From: Sphingobacteriales bacterium
Lineage (GTDB): Bacteria > Bacteroidota > Bacteroidia > Sphingobacteriales > Sphingobacteriaceae
DNA: 64,000 nt
Assembly: GCA_028288165.1 (NCBI GenBank)
Contig: JAQBOG010000024.1
Span: 62,001-126,000, forward strand
Direction of reading: 5' to 3'
Part shown: in pieces, positions 27,435 to 37,111 of the stretch
How positions within the stretch are numbered: the stretch's first letter is position 1
How the letters are laid out: each line of letters opens with the position of its first letter
The notes under the pieces: generated by a model
Database searches by the model: none
What the model was told of the DNA's origin: nothing
The model's input: the letters and a program-made list of their open reading frames with translations, nothing else
Position numbers and translations under genes: made by a program

Positions 27435-28505
27435 ATGACCATCAACTCAATTAAAAGCTCTTTGTTACTAGCTCCACTGTTAGTTCTGAGCATTTCCGCT
27501 TTAAGTCAGGATGCAAAGCCTGTTGAAAACAAAAAATACCTATCTCAACCACTGGTTAAGCATATTTATACAGCAGATCCCTCAGCACATGTTTTTAATG
27601 GCAAAATTTACATTTACCCTTCTCACGATATTGAAGCTGGTGTCCTGGAAAATGATAATGGAGATCACTTTGATATGCGGGACTATCATATTCTATCCTT
27701 GGATAAAATTGGAGGTAAAGTAACAGATCATGGAGTTGCATTGGATATTAAAAATATTCCTTGGGCGGGCAGACAACTTTGGGCTCCAGATGCTGCCTAT
27801 AAAAACGGTATTTATTACCTCTATTTCCCGGTTAAAGATAAACAGGATATATTTCGAATTGGTGTTGCGACTAGTAAGTCGCCTACAGGGCCGTTCAAAG
27901 CAGCAGCCAATCCAATAAAAGGTAGTTTAAGTATAGACCCAGCCGTTTTTACAGATACCGATGGCAAGTCATATATGTATTTCGGCGGGATTTGGGGAGG
28001 ACAGCTTCAGAGATGGCGATCAACAAGTTATAACTTAAAAGGTGAAGAGCCTAAGGATAATGAGCCTGCTATGGGGCCACGAGTGGCAAGATTATCAAAA
28101 AATATGCTTGAGTTTGATGAGCCTGTTGAGGAAATTAAAATTCTTGATAAAGACGGAAAGCAATTGCTAGCGGGAGATCATAATAGAAGATTTTTTGAGG
28201 CATCATGGATGTATAAACATAAAGGGAAATACTATTTCACTTACTCAACTGGTGATACTCACTATATTTCATATGCTATTGGAAATTCGCCTTACGGGCC
28301 GTTTGTTTATAAGGGAATAATATTAAATCCAGTTCAGGGCTGGACAAATCATCAATCAATTGTAGATTTTAAGGACAAAACATATCTTTTTTATCATGAT
28401 ACTCAATTGTCTGGCAAAACACACTTAAGAAATGTGAAGGTTACTGAACTGGTCTTTAATAAAGATGGATCGATTCAAACAATTGACTCAGTTCAAGACA
28501 AGTAA
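27435..28505 (+). CDS. Glycoside hydrolase family 43 enzyme
   Basis: From the ATG at 27435 this is a 356-residue secreted protein (signal peptide with LLLAPLLVLSISALSQ) with a five-bladed beta-propeller GH43 fold. The three catalytic acids are D48 in TADPSAHVF, D168 in SIDPAVFTD and E255 in FFEASWMYK. GH43 enzymes remove arabinose or xylose from plant polysaccharides, and the substrate cannot be fixed here. The frame extends upstream to 27336, but the extra residues precede a good signal peptide, so the shorter start is chosen. No SusC/SusD pair is nearby. Confidence 0.9.
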   Translation: MTINSIKSSLLLAPLLVLSISALSQDAKPVENKKYLSQPLVKHIYTADPSAHVFNGKIYIYPSHDIEAGVLENDNGDHFDMRDYHILSLDKIGGKVTDHGVALDIKNIPWAGRQLWAPDAAYKNGIYYLYFPVKDKQDIFRIGVATSKSPTGPFKAAANPIKGSLSIDPAVFTDTDGKSYMYFGGIWGGQLQRWRSTSYNLKGEEPKDNEPAMGPRVARLSKNMLEFDEPVEEIKILDKDGKQLLAGDHNRRFFEASWMYKHKGKYYFTYSTGDTHYISYAIGNSPYGPFVYKGIILNPVQGWTNHQSIVDFKDKTYLFYHDTQLSGKTHLRNVKVTELVFNKDGSIQTIDSVQDK

Positions 28506-28575
28506 ATCGAGGGACGTCTTTTTTATTTTCTTGTTAACCTGAGTTTGGTTACAAATATTAAAAAAAAATGTTGTG
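28506..28575. other. Spacer after the GH43 gene, no gene seen
   Basis: The 70 bases hold the end of the GH43 unit and lead into repeat copy D. The bases 28665-29181, between that repeat and the ammonium channel gene, also hold no gene. They contain a possible promoter near 29044-29073. Confidence 0.5.
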
Positions 28576-28664
28576 GGGCGTCCGGGCGGGCTTTGCGTTC
28601 CAATCTTTTTGCGAAGGGTGCAAAAAGGATTTTCACTGCCATCCCTAACGCAAAACCTAGCAAG
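28576..28664 (+). repeat. Dispersed palindromic element, copy D
   Basis: This reads GGGCGTCCGGGCGGGCTTTG, CAATCTTTTTGCGAAGGG, TGCAAAAAGGATTTTCACT, ATCCCTAACGCAAAACC. The centre GCGAAGGG(T)GC is nearly identical to that of copy C, and the outer and inner arms pair as in the other copies. It lies between two plus-strand genes. Confidence 0.87.
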
Positions 28665-29043
28665 TGTAATAAAGTTATTCAATGAAGGTCTTTCTGAGCC
28701 ATGGTGGCACATTTTAATCGTACTCAGGTTACTATATAATATGGAAGGGAATTGCTAGTGCAGTTCCCTTTTTTTGTTAAGCCCCCATTCTTTAAATATT
28801 GATCTTAAAAATGAGTTTCAAAATTGTCTGTATTTGTCGTTGAAAAAATCCTTGAGATTTAATTCTAGGCGACGAATCATGACTTTGTGCTATTGTGGTT
28901 TTAAAATACTTGTTTTTATGTAATTAATTTCCCTATTTTTTCTTTATCTATAGATTTAGCTTCATTATTATTGTCGTAAATCATATAATTTGTTGATTTA
29001 TGACTGTAATTTTTAAAATTTCACATTTTTTTTAATAAAAAAC

Positions 29044-29073
29044 TTGTAAAGTTGTTTTATTTGCTTACTTTCA
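29044..29073 (+). promoter_or_regulatory. Possible promoter of the ammonium channel gene
   Basis: TTG at 29044 is followed after 19 bases by TACTTTCA, close to the Bacteroidota -7 box TAnnTTTG. The spacing is right and the -7 box matches partly. The gene begins 109 bases later. Confidence 0.4.
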
Positions 29074-29181
29074 TTAAAAATTCAGTATTAATAAGTGTTC
29101 AGATATCAATTTTAGTTGTTTTGTAGCGAATAAATCGATTTAGTAATTAACAGTGTTTATACTTAACAAACCATAATAATT

Positions 29182-30489
29182 ATGAAAAGAGCAATACCCT
29201 TTGCAGTGCTAATGATAGTACTGATCCTAGCATTCCTTTATCCATCCGTAGAATTAACGGAAATAAAAGACAGCAAAATAGACACTGGCGATACTGCCTG
29301 GCTTCTTGTTTCAACAGCTTTAGTTTTATTAATGACTCCTGGTCTCGCATTCTTTTATGGAGGAATGGTTAGAAAGAAGAATGTTATCTCTACGATGCTG
29401 CAAAGTTTTGTTTGTATGGGGCTGATAACCGTTATCTGGGTTGTTTTTGGATTTAGCCTTGCTTTTGGTGATGATATTGGTGGTGTTATTGGTAATCCTT
29501 CTACATTCTTTATGATGAAAGGGATGCTTGGTAACGCAACATGGTCATTAATGCCAACTGTCCCAATTGTGCTTTTTGCTATGTTCCAGTTAAAATTCGC
29601 TGTAATTACGCCGGCGTTGATAACAGGAGCTTTCGCTGAACGGATTCGCTTCAATTCGTATTTAATTTTCTTGTGTTTGTTTATGATTTGCATATACGCT
29701 CCACTAGCACATGCAACATGGCATCCAATGGGTATCATGTTTGAAAAAGGAGTATTAGATTTTGCAGGAGGTACAGTTGTACACATGTCTGCAGGTTGGG
29801 CTGCACTTGCTTCCGCATTATATCTTAAAAAACGTAGTACTTCAGATCATACTCCAGCACGTGTTAGTTATGTAATACTAGGTACAGGTTTACTATGGTT
29901 CGGTTGGTTCGGTTTTAACGCTGGTTCTGCTGGTGGTGCAAATACGCTTGCTGCAACTGCTTTAGCAACTACTACCACTGCATCTGCTGCTGCAGCTATT
30001 ACCTGGATATTTTTTGATATGCTTCGCGGTAAAAAACCATCAGCTATCGGAGCATGTATTGGTGCTGTTGTAGGTTTGGTTGCTGTTACTCCAGCTGCGG
30101 GTTATGTTACAGTTCCGCATTCATTAGCTATCGGTATTATTGCCGCTGTAGTTAGCAACTTGGTTGTAATTTGGAGATCACGTACAAATATTGATGATAC
30201 GTTAGATGTATTCCCTTGTCACGGTGTTGGAGGTATGGTAGGTATGCTTTTAACAGGTGTATTTGCTAGTCAAGCTGTAAACAGCGCTAACACTACTGGT
30301 AATGGATTGTTCTACGGTGAAACCCATTTATTCTTAGTCCACCTTGCTGCTTTAGTTGGAGTATCAGTATTTGCATTTTTCGGGTCATTACTTTTACTTA
30401 AAATTACCGACTTAATTAGTCCACTTCGTGTATCTCCTGAAGATGAAATCGCAGGTTTAGATATGAGTCAACACGACGAAGAGCTTTAA
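29182..30489 (+). CDS. amtB: Ammonium transporter (Amt)
   Basis: This 435-residue membrane protein is an ammonium channel of the AmtB/Mep/Rh family. It has about eleven membrane segments after a first hydrophobic N-terminal segment. The twin histidines of the pore are H201 (VVHMSAGWAAL) and H347 (PCHGVGGMVG), and GLAFFYGGMVRKKN and GLLWFGWFGFNAGS are hallmark blocks. No glnK/PII gene follows, which differs from many amtB loci, and a terminator ends the unit at 30507. It imports ammonium under nitrogen limitation. Confidence 0.96.
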   Translation: MKRAIPFAVLMIVLILAFLYPSVELTEIKDSKIDTGDTAWLLVSTALVLLMTPGLAFFYGGMVRKKNVISTMLQSFVCMGLITVIWVVFGFSLAFGDDIGGVIGNPSTFFMMKGMLGNATWSLMPTVPIVLFAMFQLKFAVITPALITGAFAERIRFNSYLIFLCLFMICIYAPLAHATWHPMGIMFEKGVLDFAGGTVVHMSAGWAALASALYLKKRSTSDHTPARVSYVILGTGLLWFGWFGFNAGSAGGANTLAATALATTTTASAAAAITWIFFDMLRGKKPSAIGACIGAVVGLVAVTPAAGYVTVPHSLAIGIIAAVVSNLVVIWRSRTNIDDTLDVFPCHGVGGMVGMLLTGVFASQAVNSANTTGNGLFYGETHLFLVHLAALVGVSVFAFFGSLLLLKITDLISPLRVSPEDEIAGLDMSQHDEEL

Positions 30490-30506
30490 AATATTTTCTT
30501 CAACTT

Positions 30507-30546
30507 AGCCCCATTACACATACATGTAATGGGGCTTTTTTATTTT
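30507..30546 (+). terminator. Terminator after the ammonium channel gene
   Basis: AGCCCCATTACA pairs with TGTAATGGGGCT around a CATACA-type loop, followed by TTTTTTATTTTT. It begins 18 bases after the amtB stop codon. Confidence 0.88.
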
Positions 30547-30690
30547 TAGAGTTGCCGATAAAAATGTCTAATCCTTTAATCCCGTTTTAAAGCCCATCGA
30601 AATTCGAGGATTCTCAATCAGAATATTATTAAATTATTTATAAAAATTGAAATACAAGTAGTTTATTGCCGTTATCTAAGAAACGGTTAT

Positions 30691-30924
30691 ATGGGATTAC
30701 AGTTACGCATAACTTACAAAGACAAAGATTACGTTTACGAAATATTAAATAATACTTCCATCACTAAAGCCACATCTGAATTAGAAATTCAGCTAAATGG
30801 AGAGAAACTAATTCTTCAAAAAGATGAAAGGAAGGTTTGGGTTCAAAAGGGCGGAGAGACAATAATAGACCCAGAATTTGCTCAGGCCTTAGGTCGGTCG
30901 GTATCCTTAAGATATAGAATGTAA
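30691..30924 (+). CDS. Hypothetical protein
   Basis: This 77-residue protein has a beta-rich pattern (LQLRITYKDKDYVYEIL, ELEIQLNGEKLILQ, KVWVQKGG) and ends RSVSLRYRM. I do not recognise the family. It is a single plus-strand gene closed by a shared terminator at 30931 that also serves the convergent DUF2383 gene. Confidence 0.6.
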   Translation: MGLQLRITYKDKDYVYEILNNTSITKATSELEIQLNGEKLILQKDERKVWVQKGGETIIDPEFAQALGRSVSLRYRM

Positions 30925-30930
30925 AAAGAA

Positions 30931-30963
30931 AAGCCGTCACTTTGGGATGACGGCTTTTTTTTA
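30931..30963 (+). terminator. Bidirectional terminator
   Basis: GCCGTCA and TGACGGC pair around CTTTGGGA, with an A run before and TTTTTTTT after. It lies between two convergent genes and should serve both directions. Confidence 0.88.
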
Positions 30964-30977
30964 CGGAATGTTAAACT

Positions 30978-31430
30978 TTAGGCTTCTGCATCACGCAATT
31001 CTTTTATCCGATCGTGAGATAGTTTCAACGATTCTTTTTGATCAGCAATTAATGAGTTGATATAAGCTGGAACGTCATCATCTTCTAATGCAACTTTGTA
31101 TGCTTTTTGAGCAGCATCTTCACCAAATTCGCAATTTGCTAAAATTGATTTACGATCATTACCTGTGAAAGCAGCTTTTACATCCATCCAAACTCTGTAA
31201 ATCTTCCCACTATTCGTGGTTCCTGTATCAATGTCTTCGCCTGAAGCCGCCACTTCAGAAGCAAGTGCCAGTTTGTATTGATGGCTTTCACCAATCATCT
31301 GAATAAATAAAGCTTTTAAATCTTGATCGCTGTCTTTTAATTCTTTAATTGCACGTTCGTACCCTTCAATTCGGTCATTATTGATCTGAATCAAATCATT
31401 CAGTATTGTTGTTGTTTCTTTAGTTTCCAT
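30978..31430 (-). CDS. PA2169-family four-helix-bundle protein (DUF2383)
   Basis: From the ATG at 31430 this is a 150-residue helical protein matching the DUF2383/PA2169 family of ferritin-like four-helix bundles. It opens TTTILNDLIQINNDRIEGYERA and ends with LIADQKESLKLSHDRIKELRDAE. The family is linked to stress responses in bacteria, and no enzyme activity is established. A frame continuing to 31460 adds ten residues but lacks better support. Confidence 0.85.
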   Translation of the reverse strand: METKETTTILNDLIQINNDRIEGYERAIKELKDSDQDLKALFIQMIGESHQYKLALASEVAASGEDIDTGTTNSGKIYRVWMDVKAAFTGNDRKSILANCEFGEDAAQKAYKVALEDDDVPAYINSLIADQKESLKLSHDRIKELRDAEA

Positions 31431-31624
31431 AATAGTAGTGTGTTTTAGGCAATGTTGCAATTACTGTTCCAGAACATTATTAAGCAATTCTGCAAAGAAT
31501 ACACCTAAAAATTAAGCACAATTTTGCTTCTTCCCATTTTCCAGAATGATTGTAAATCGTCGCTTTACTGATTAAAATTAAGGCATTAAAATTGTTAAAA
31601 GCTGTCAATATAATTCTTAAACCC

Positions 31625-32152
31625 ATGCTTATATCTGAAGAAAAAAATATTATAAATCTGGAATACAATGGCGATTTATCTACCATAAATTGGGAAAGAG
31701 TATGTGAACTATTTTATAATGTTAATTGGAATAAACGGTACCCGAATGAAATTAAAGAAGCATTTGAAAAGAGCTCCCATACCATCTTTGCTTATGACAA
31801 TGATTTAATTATAGGTTTTGGAAGAACGGTTGATGATGGTAAGTATTATGCGATGCTTGCTGATATAGTAATTGATCCAGGCTATCAAAAAAAAGGCCTA
31901 GGTAAACGCATTGTAAATAAACTAAAAGAAGCGGTGCTCGGTTATCATTTTATCACCTTGACGGCGGCTCCAGGTAAAAGCGATTTCTATAAAAATATTG
32001 GCTGGAAAAAGCAATCAACGTCCTACATCTGGCCGCAAACACCTAAACAAGTCCGTCAGCATTGTGAAAAAGAGAAACATATAGAAGGGCATGAATTAGG
32101 AAATTTTCTTACTAAAAAATGTGTTTCAAGGGAAGTTGAAAATAAAACGTAG
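31625..32152 (+). CDS. GNAT acetyltransferase
   Basis: From the ATG at 31625 this is a 175-residue GNAT protein. It has the acetyl-CoA motif DPGYQKKGLGKRIVNKL (Q/RxxGxG/A type) and the following TLTAAPGKSDFYKNIGWKKQ block typical of small N-acetyltransferases. The substrate is unknown. Its 3' end overlaps the 3' end of the convergent kinase gene by 41 bases. An upstream ATG at 31592 adds eleven residues and is less likely. Confidence 0.88.
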   Translation: MLISEEKNIINLEYNGDLSTINWERVCELFYNVNWNKRYPNEIKEAFEKSSHTIFAYDNDLIIGFGRTVDDGKYYAMLADIVIDPGYQKKGLGKRIVNKLKEAVLGYHFITLTAAPGKSDFYKNIGWKKQSTSYIWPQTPKQVRQHCEKEKHIEGHELGNFLTKKCVSREVENKT

Positions 32153-34553
32153 AACCTTCACCTTTAATGCTTTCAATCCATAGTTGCCCTTTATGCCTTT
32201 TTAAAATCTCATTTGATATAAATAATCCGAGCCCCAAGCCCTGAAAACGCATGGAGGTTTCATCAACACGATAATACCTGTCTATTATCCTTCCAATATC
32301 TTCTGAATCTATACCTATACCGAAGTCGGTTACACTAAAGAAAACGTTGTTATTATAAAGAGTAGATTTAATAATAATTGTATCAGCTTCGGGAGAATAT
32401 TTTATGGCGTTTGACAATAAGTTATAAATTACCTGTTCAATGCGGTATTTATCGCCGAGGTATTGAAATTGGTCAGAATGTTCAAGTATTAACGTATGTT
32501 TAGGGGTACTATGCTGCACACTCTTGATTAACTCTTCAACCATTTCGTGAAAATCAAATGCGGCTTCATTGTATGAGAGTTTCCCTGCATTAATTTTTGA
32601 AACGTCTAACAAATCGGAAATTAATCGTTCCAAACGTGATAAATGTTCGGAAGCTTTAGTTGCAAATTTGAATGTTTTTTCTTCTGGGTTGATGGATTTT
32701 TCAATTAGTTGTATAAAAGCCTTAACACTCGTTAATGGAGTTTTAAGTTCATGGCTTGCTATACTCAAAAACTCGTCTTTCTTTTCAGATAACTCCCTCA
32801 AAGCTTGGCTCGCCACTTCTTGATCTGTTATGTCCACAATGCTGCCTATAAATCCTGCAAATGCGTCTTGCAAGTAATAAGGATTAGCCTGTGCAATCAC
32901 CCATCGAAGCTCGCCATTTGAAATTCTCAATTTAAATTTTGTTTGATAAGATGTTCTTGAATCAATAGCCGCAAGCCATTCTTCCCGAACATTTGCCTTG
33001 TCAACCACCATTACTTTGTTAAAACCAAATCCAAGGCTTTCTTCGAAGGAGACACCTGTTATTTCTATCCATTTCTTGTTGACATAAACACATCGGCCCT
33101 CTGCATCAGACTTCCATACCATAAAAGGTGTTTCATCAGCAAGAGTTCTAAAATATATCTCACTTTCTTCGAGCTGTTTTACCTGTTCTTTTTGATCATG
33201 GATATCGGTGCTTATCGCGATTCTCATAATCATATTCCCATTCGCGTCGTTTAATGTATTTGCTTGGGTTAAATGTGTTCGATAAGTTCCATTTGCCGAC
33301 TTATACCTGATCTCCATACTAAATTGAGATCCGGTTTCTATTGCTTGGCTCCAATTTTTTAGCATTTCGTCCATATCATCGGGATGTACAAAGCCCCGCC
33401 AGTCAATATGTTGGGATTGTTTAGGTGTCACATCTAAGTATTCGAGCCATGCCTTGTTTAAATAATCAATTTTATCTTGTGAGTTTATTATCAGCGTTTT
33501 GTGAAGCATATTATCAGTAACGAAAGAAAACCTGTTTCTACTCAACTCCATCTCCTGATTTGCCATCACTAAATCGGTTACTTCAAATCCGAAAGTAGTA
33601 ATTCCATCTACTTTGTTATTGCAATCATAAACAGGACTTAAGTAATAGTCCAGATACATTTCCTTACTGTTTCCCGCTTCAGATTTATAAGTAATCCTAT
33701 GCCGTACATCTCTTTTCGGAATGCCTGTTTCATAAACTTCTCTAATCATTTGATCGTCTTCAGATGATAAGATGTTGGGCTGGATTTCCTGGAGCGTTTT
33801 TCCAAAATAGTCATCCCTTCCAGAAAAATCCATTACCATTTTGTTTACAAAATCATACCGTAGCTCCGAGCCTCGTCTTATGGTAATAAAGGCTGGAGCA
33901 TTCATAAACACTGATTTAAATTCTTCTTGTTGTTGTTCTATAATCGATTGTAAAATCGAAGCTTGATTCTCCGCTATTTTCTTTTCAGATATATCAATCA
34001 TATACGTTACAGCGTCACCTTTTTGCTGTTCATTTGTCAATCTTGCCGCACCTAATAATACCCATATTCTCGAGCCATCTTTCCGAAAATACTGCTTTTC
34101 AAAAGGTGTGGAAACGCCCGTAGATTGTAACTGATATATCACTTGTTCGGATATTTCTTTAAATTCAGGCGGAGTCATTTTGTCCCATCTAATACTATTA
34201 GAAGCAAGATCCTCCTGTGTATAGCCTAACATTTTTAAAAAGGTGTCATTCGCATCAATGATTGCACCATTAAAGGAGGAGACAACAATCCCAATTAAAT
34301 CAGATTCATAAATTTTTCCAAACTTATATTCTGCACTCTTAAAGCGTACTTTCCCGATTTTGATGGTATTAATTACGGCCTTTCTTAATATTAAAAAAAG
34401 GATAGTGGCTGCAATCAAGAAAAAAGTTAAAACAAATTTTATAGTGCTAACATCTAATTTACTAAAATGAAGTAGCAATATGGTGATAGCTATTAAAATA
34501 AGGATGCCATAGGATGCCCATTCTAATAATTTATAGGTGTTTTTTTCTTGCAC
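32112..34553 (-). CDS. Multi-PAS sensor histidine kinase
   Basis: This 813-residue protein starts with two membrane segments (about 14-35 and 40-60). Four or more PAS domains follow, roughly 90-195, 215-330, 345-450 and 465-575 (for example DLIGIVVSSFNGAIIDAND, WVLLGAARL and FGFEVTDLV). The HisKA domain has ASHELKTPLTS with phospho-acceptor H601 (codon 32751-32753). The ATPase domain has NLLSNAIKYSP, DFGIGI and GLGLGLFISNEI. The start codon is GTG. No response regulator is next to it, so it is an orphan kinase. The PAS domains suggest redox, light or small-molecule sensing. Confidence 0.93.
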   Translation of the reverse strand: MQEKNTYKLLEWASYGILILIAITILLLHFSKLDVSTIKFVLTFFLIAATILFLILRKAVINTIKIGKVRFKSAEYKFGKIYESDLIGIVVSSFNGAIIDANDTFLKMLGYTQEDLASNSIRWDKMTPPEFKEISEQVIYQLQSTGVSTPFEKQYFRKDGSRIWVLLGAARLTNEQQKGDAVTYMIDISEKKIAENQASILQSIIEQQQEEFKSVFMNAPAFITIRRGSELRYDFVNKMVMDFSGRDDYFGKTLQEIQPNILSSEDDQMIREVYETGIPKRDVRHRITYKSEAGNSKEMYLDYYLSPVYDCNNKVDGITTFGFEVTDLVMANQEMELSRNRFSFVTDNMLHKTLIINSQDKIDYLNKAWLEYLDVTPKQSQHIDWRGFVHPDDMDEMLKNWSQAIETGSQFSMEIRYKSANGTYRTHLTQANTLNDANGNMIMRIAISTDIHDQKEQVKQLEESEIYFRTLADETPFMVWKSDAEGRCVYVNKKWIEITGVSFEESLGFGFNKVMVVDKANVREEWLAAIDSRTSYQTKFKLRISNGELRWVIAQANPYYLQDAFAGFIGSIVDITDQEVASQALRELSEKKDEFLSIASHELKTPLTSVKAFIQLIEKSINPEEKTFKFATKASEHLSRLERLISDLLDVSKINAGKLSYNEAAFDFHEMVEELIKSVQHSTPKHTLILEHSDQFQYLGDKYRIEQVIYNLLSNAIKYSPEADTIIIKSTLYNNNVFFSVTDFGIGIDSEDIGRIIDRYYRVDETSMRFQGLGLGLFISNEILKRHKGQLWIESIKGEGSTFYFQLPLKHIF

Positions 34554-34845
34554 GAATAGTGATTTGTTTATGCCGAAATATAAATATTAATTATTGACTG
34601 GATGAATAATTAAAAGAAATTGTCGAAAACTTCATCATAATAAATCTGCTGGATTAGGTAATTATTATACTTGAAAAGCGAGCAAACTACTTATTGAATA
34701 ATAGGCTTGATCTTTCATACGTGTTAATTGTTCTTTGTGTAAAGGATGATTCTTAAAATCTATTTACTTTTGAATATCAGAAATTTACGGTTTAAAATTA
34801 AGCATTCTGGTTGTTTTGTAAGATTCCCTGTTATTTAATATCTTA
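34554..34845. other. Spacer between divergent kinase and cold-shock genes
   Basis: About 360 AT-rich bases (34554-34914) separate divergent genes. Apart from a possible promoter for the cold-shock gene at 34846-34877 I see no gene, repeat or clear hairpin. The kinase promoter must also lie here. Confidence 0.5.
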
Positions 34846-34877
34846 TTGAAATATTCCAATCTATTTTACGAACTTTG
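34846..34877 (+). promoter_or_regulatory. Possible promoter of the cold-shock gene
   Basis: TTG at 34846 and GAACTTTG at 34870-34877 are separated by 21 bases. The -7 box differs from TAnnTTTG only at the first base, and the gene begins 37 bases downstream. Confidence 0.45.
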
Positions 34878-34914
34878 CAATGCGGAATAGTCGCGTAAAA
34901 AGAACATTAGTAAT

Positions 34915-35367
34915 ATGGGTAGATCAACGGAAACGTTTGGCAAGAAAGAAAGAGAAAAAGCAAAAGTTAGAAAGCAAAAGGATAAAAAAGAAAAGGCAGA
35001 AGAGCGGAAGAACAATTCATCAAAAGGAAGCAGCTTAGATGATATGATTGCTTACGTTGACGAAAATGGAAATATTTCTTCAACTCCTCCAGATCCAACT
35101 AAAAAGAGAAAGTTTAATTTAGAGGATATTGCAGTAGGTGTTGCTAAACAAACAAACGAACCAGTAGAACTTATAAGAAATGGTAAAGTAACCTTTTTTA
35201 ATGAGTCAAAGGGTTATGGCTTTATTGCAGATTTGCAATCTCAAGACAGTATTTTCGTTCATGTTAATGGATTATTAAATCCGATTAAAGAAAACGACAA
35301 AGTGACTTTTGAAATTGAAATGGGTCAAAAAGGGCCAACAGCTGTACGGGTTAAAAAAACCAGCTAA
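34915..35367 (+). CDS. Cold-shock domain protein with basic N-terminal tail
   Basis: This 150-residue protein ends in a cold-shock domain (about residues 84-148) with both RNA-binding motifs: KGYGFI and IFVHV. The first 40 residues are strongly charged (KKEREKAKVRKQKDKKEKAE), and a Ser/Pro-rich linker (about 41-80) joins the two. CSD proteins bind single-stranded RNA or DNA and act as RNA chaperones. The basic tail could add RNA affinity. A terminator follows at 35376. Confidence 0.92.
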   Translation: MGRSTETFGKKEREKAKVRKQKDKKEKAEERKNNSSKGSSLDDMIAYVDENGNISSTPPDPTKKRKFNLEDIAVGVAKQTNEPVELIRNGKVTFFNESKGYGFIADLQSQDSIFVHVNGLLNPIKENDKVTFEIEMGQKGPTAVRVKKTS

Positions 35368-35375
35368 ATATTAAG

Positions 35376-35405
35376 AGTCAATCAGTAACTGGTTGACTTT
35401 TTTTA
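35376..35405 (+). terminator. Terminator after the cold-shock gene
   Basis: AGTCAA pairs with TTGACT around an 11-base loop, followed by TTTTTTT. It lies 9 bases after the stop codon. Confidence 0.8.
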
Positions 35406-35412
35406 TATCTAC

Positions 35413-37023
35413 TTATTCCTGCTCTACAACCTGATAAGGTATTTCAACTTTATTATAAAGCAGGTCCTTATCTTTTATCTGGTATTGGTGTAGAACATTA
35501 GCTAATTGCTTAGACAAGGTTATTATTCTGCCACAACTTTCAGCATGCCATATTCGCAAATTCTTGTTTAGGTTTCCAGCGAGTAATGGACCCATTAAAA
35601 AAAGATTTTTATTTGCTTCGAAATTTTCATTCACTTTGAAGCCATTCTTTGACTCATTTGTAACACAAACCTTTTGAGATATTAAATTGCTTATAAGCTT
35701 TGATGAAGATGAGCTTGTTAAGTGTTGGAATCCGGTACAATCTATAATTACTTTGACATTTGGATCAATACTTTTTATTGAATCACTTGACTTGTCTAAA
35801 TAATTAAACTCCTCTCGTGATTTGTTATGGTTATACTTTTTTATAAATCTTCCTTTTAAATTTTCTAATTTATTCTGTTCTCTTAAGTTCTCTACTACGT
35901 CTAAGTATTCATTTCCTGCTCTGCGTTGATATTTGCCAATTTCAACCCCATACTTCAATACAAATCTCTTTTGCTGAAAACTATTTAAACGATTTAATAG
36001 CTCAATCACTAAGTAAGATATCGAATTAAATGTATCAGCAATATTTATATTGTTTGTTTCAGCTAACAATACATCTTTCTTTACGGCCTCTAGTATTTTT
36101 TTGGATGTGAATGTCTTTGAGTTTCGCAGCAAAGTCAAATGTTGAGGGAGGTAATTTTTAACAACATTCTTATTAATTCGGCTTGGAAAAATACCTGCAG
36201 ACGAAACAACATAAAATTTATTGATTAGATTAGGTAAATCACTAAAGTCATTCAAATGGTAAATCGCCTCTAATGCACTTGCATTTGAGCCAATAATTAA
36301 AATATTGTTTTGATTGATTTTTTCCGATTGAAGTAAAGCACGGCGGATTTTCTGTATGTTGTGTGATATATCCGGCTCGTAAATATCATTTATAATACAA
36401 GGGGGTGTTTTGATGTGGATGCATTCAAAGGTATGTTTAGGAGGGCTGCCTATCGATAAAATTACTTTTTTACCAACTAAAGTGATTTCAGTATTATTTT
36501 CGCCTGTTGCAATTATTTTATAAAGATGCTCTTGTTTTATGATGTTGGTAACCTGAGCTTTAATTATCGTATAATCAATTTTGCAATTGTTAACAGCCTT
36601 TTGCAGTAGATTGGTAACCTTATCTTTTATATATAATCCAAAAATATAGCGTGGAATAAACAAATCGTCCCATTCATTTCTATCAATTGCACTTTCGTTT
36701 TTCTTTAACCAGGATTCAGATAGCTCACCACCTTCTTTCTTAAAGTCATTAAATATCCAATTTACATTTATTTTAATCCAATCAACAAACTCAGTACGTT
36801 CCGGGTCGGGAATAAATTCTCTTAACGAAGTTATAATGAGTGAGTTAAAGCCAGCCTTTGCCCCATAAGGTATGCCACTCCATAAATGATTTGATTGTTC
36901 CAGTATGGTGATACTGATTTTTTTTAATGAAGTAGACTTTAATAATAAACTTAGATAATGAATTAGGGTATAAGTCGATGATAATCCCGATCCAACAAAT
37001 ACCATGTCCTTAGTTATTAGCAT
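35413..37023 (-). CDS. FAD/NAD(P)-binding protein (NAD_binding_9 type)
   Basis: This 536-residue protein begins with a Rossmann motif (DMVFVGSGLSSTYTLIHYL) and has LWSGIPYGAK, IPDPERTEFVDWI and a second nucleotide-binding region NILIIGSNASALEAIYHL, matching the FAD-NAD(P)-binding_9 family. Members are flavoproteins related to lysine/ornithine hydroxylases and amine oxidases. The reaction is not known. It follows an acetyltransferase gene by 88 bases on the same strand. The region is rich in Ile, Lys and Asn codons, so it may be of recent origin. Confidence 0.82.
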   Translation of the reverse strand: MLITKDMVFVGSGLSSTYTLIHYLSLLLKSTSLKKISITILEQSNHLWSGIPYGAKAGFNSLIITSLREFIPDPERTEFVDWIKINVNWIFNDFKKEGGELSESWLKKNESAIDRNEWDDLFIPRYIFGLYIKDKVTNLLQKAVNNCKIDYTIIKAQVTNIIKQEHLYKIIATGENNTEITLVGKKVILSIGSPPKHTFECIHIKTPPCIINDIYEPDISHNIQKIRRALLQSEKINQNNILIIGSNASALEAIYHLNDFSDLPNLINKFYVVSSAGIFPSRINKNVVKNYLPQHLTLLRNSKTFTSKKILEAVKKDVLLAETNNINIADTFNSISYLVIELLNRLNSFQQKRFVLKYGVEIGKYQRRAGNEYLDVVENLREQNKLENLKGRFIKKYNHNKSREEFNYLDKSSDSIKSIDPNVKVIIDCTGFQHLTSSSSSKLISNLISQKVCVTNESKNGFKVNENFEANKNLFLMGPLLAGNLNKNLRIWHAESCGRIITLSKQLANVLHQYQIKDKDLLYNKVEIPYQVVEQE

Positions 37024-37111
37024 CTTATAGTTAATAAATTATATCAACAAACTGGAACGGCTTTTGTTCATAAAATGCTCCTTTTTTTTACATCCTAAAT
37101 TGAAAGGGGTT

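Noticed and set aside
28573-28758. Open frames on both strands over 28488-28758
   Set aside because: They are produced by palindromic element copy D and its flanks, with no protein family features.
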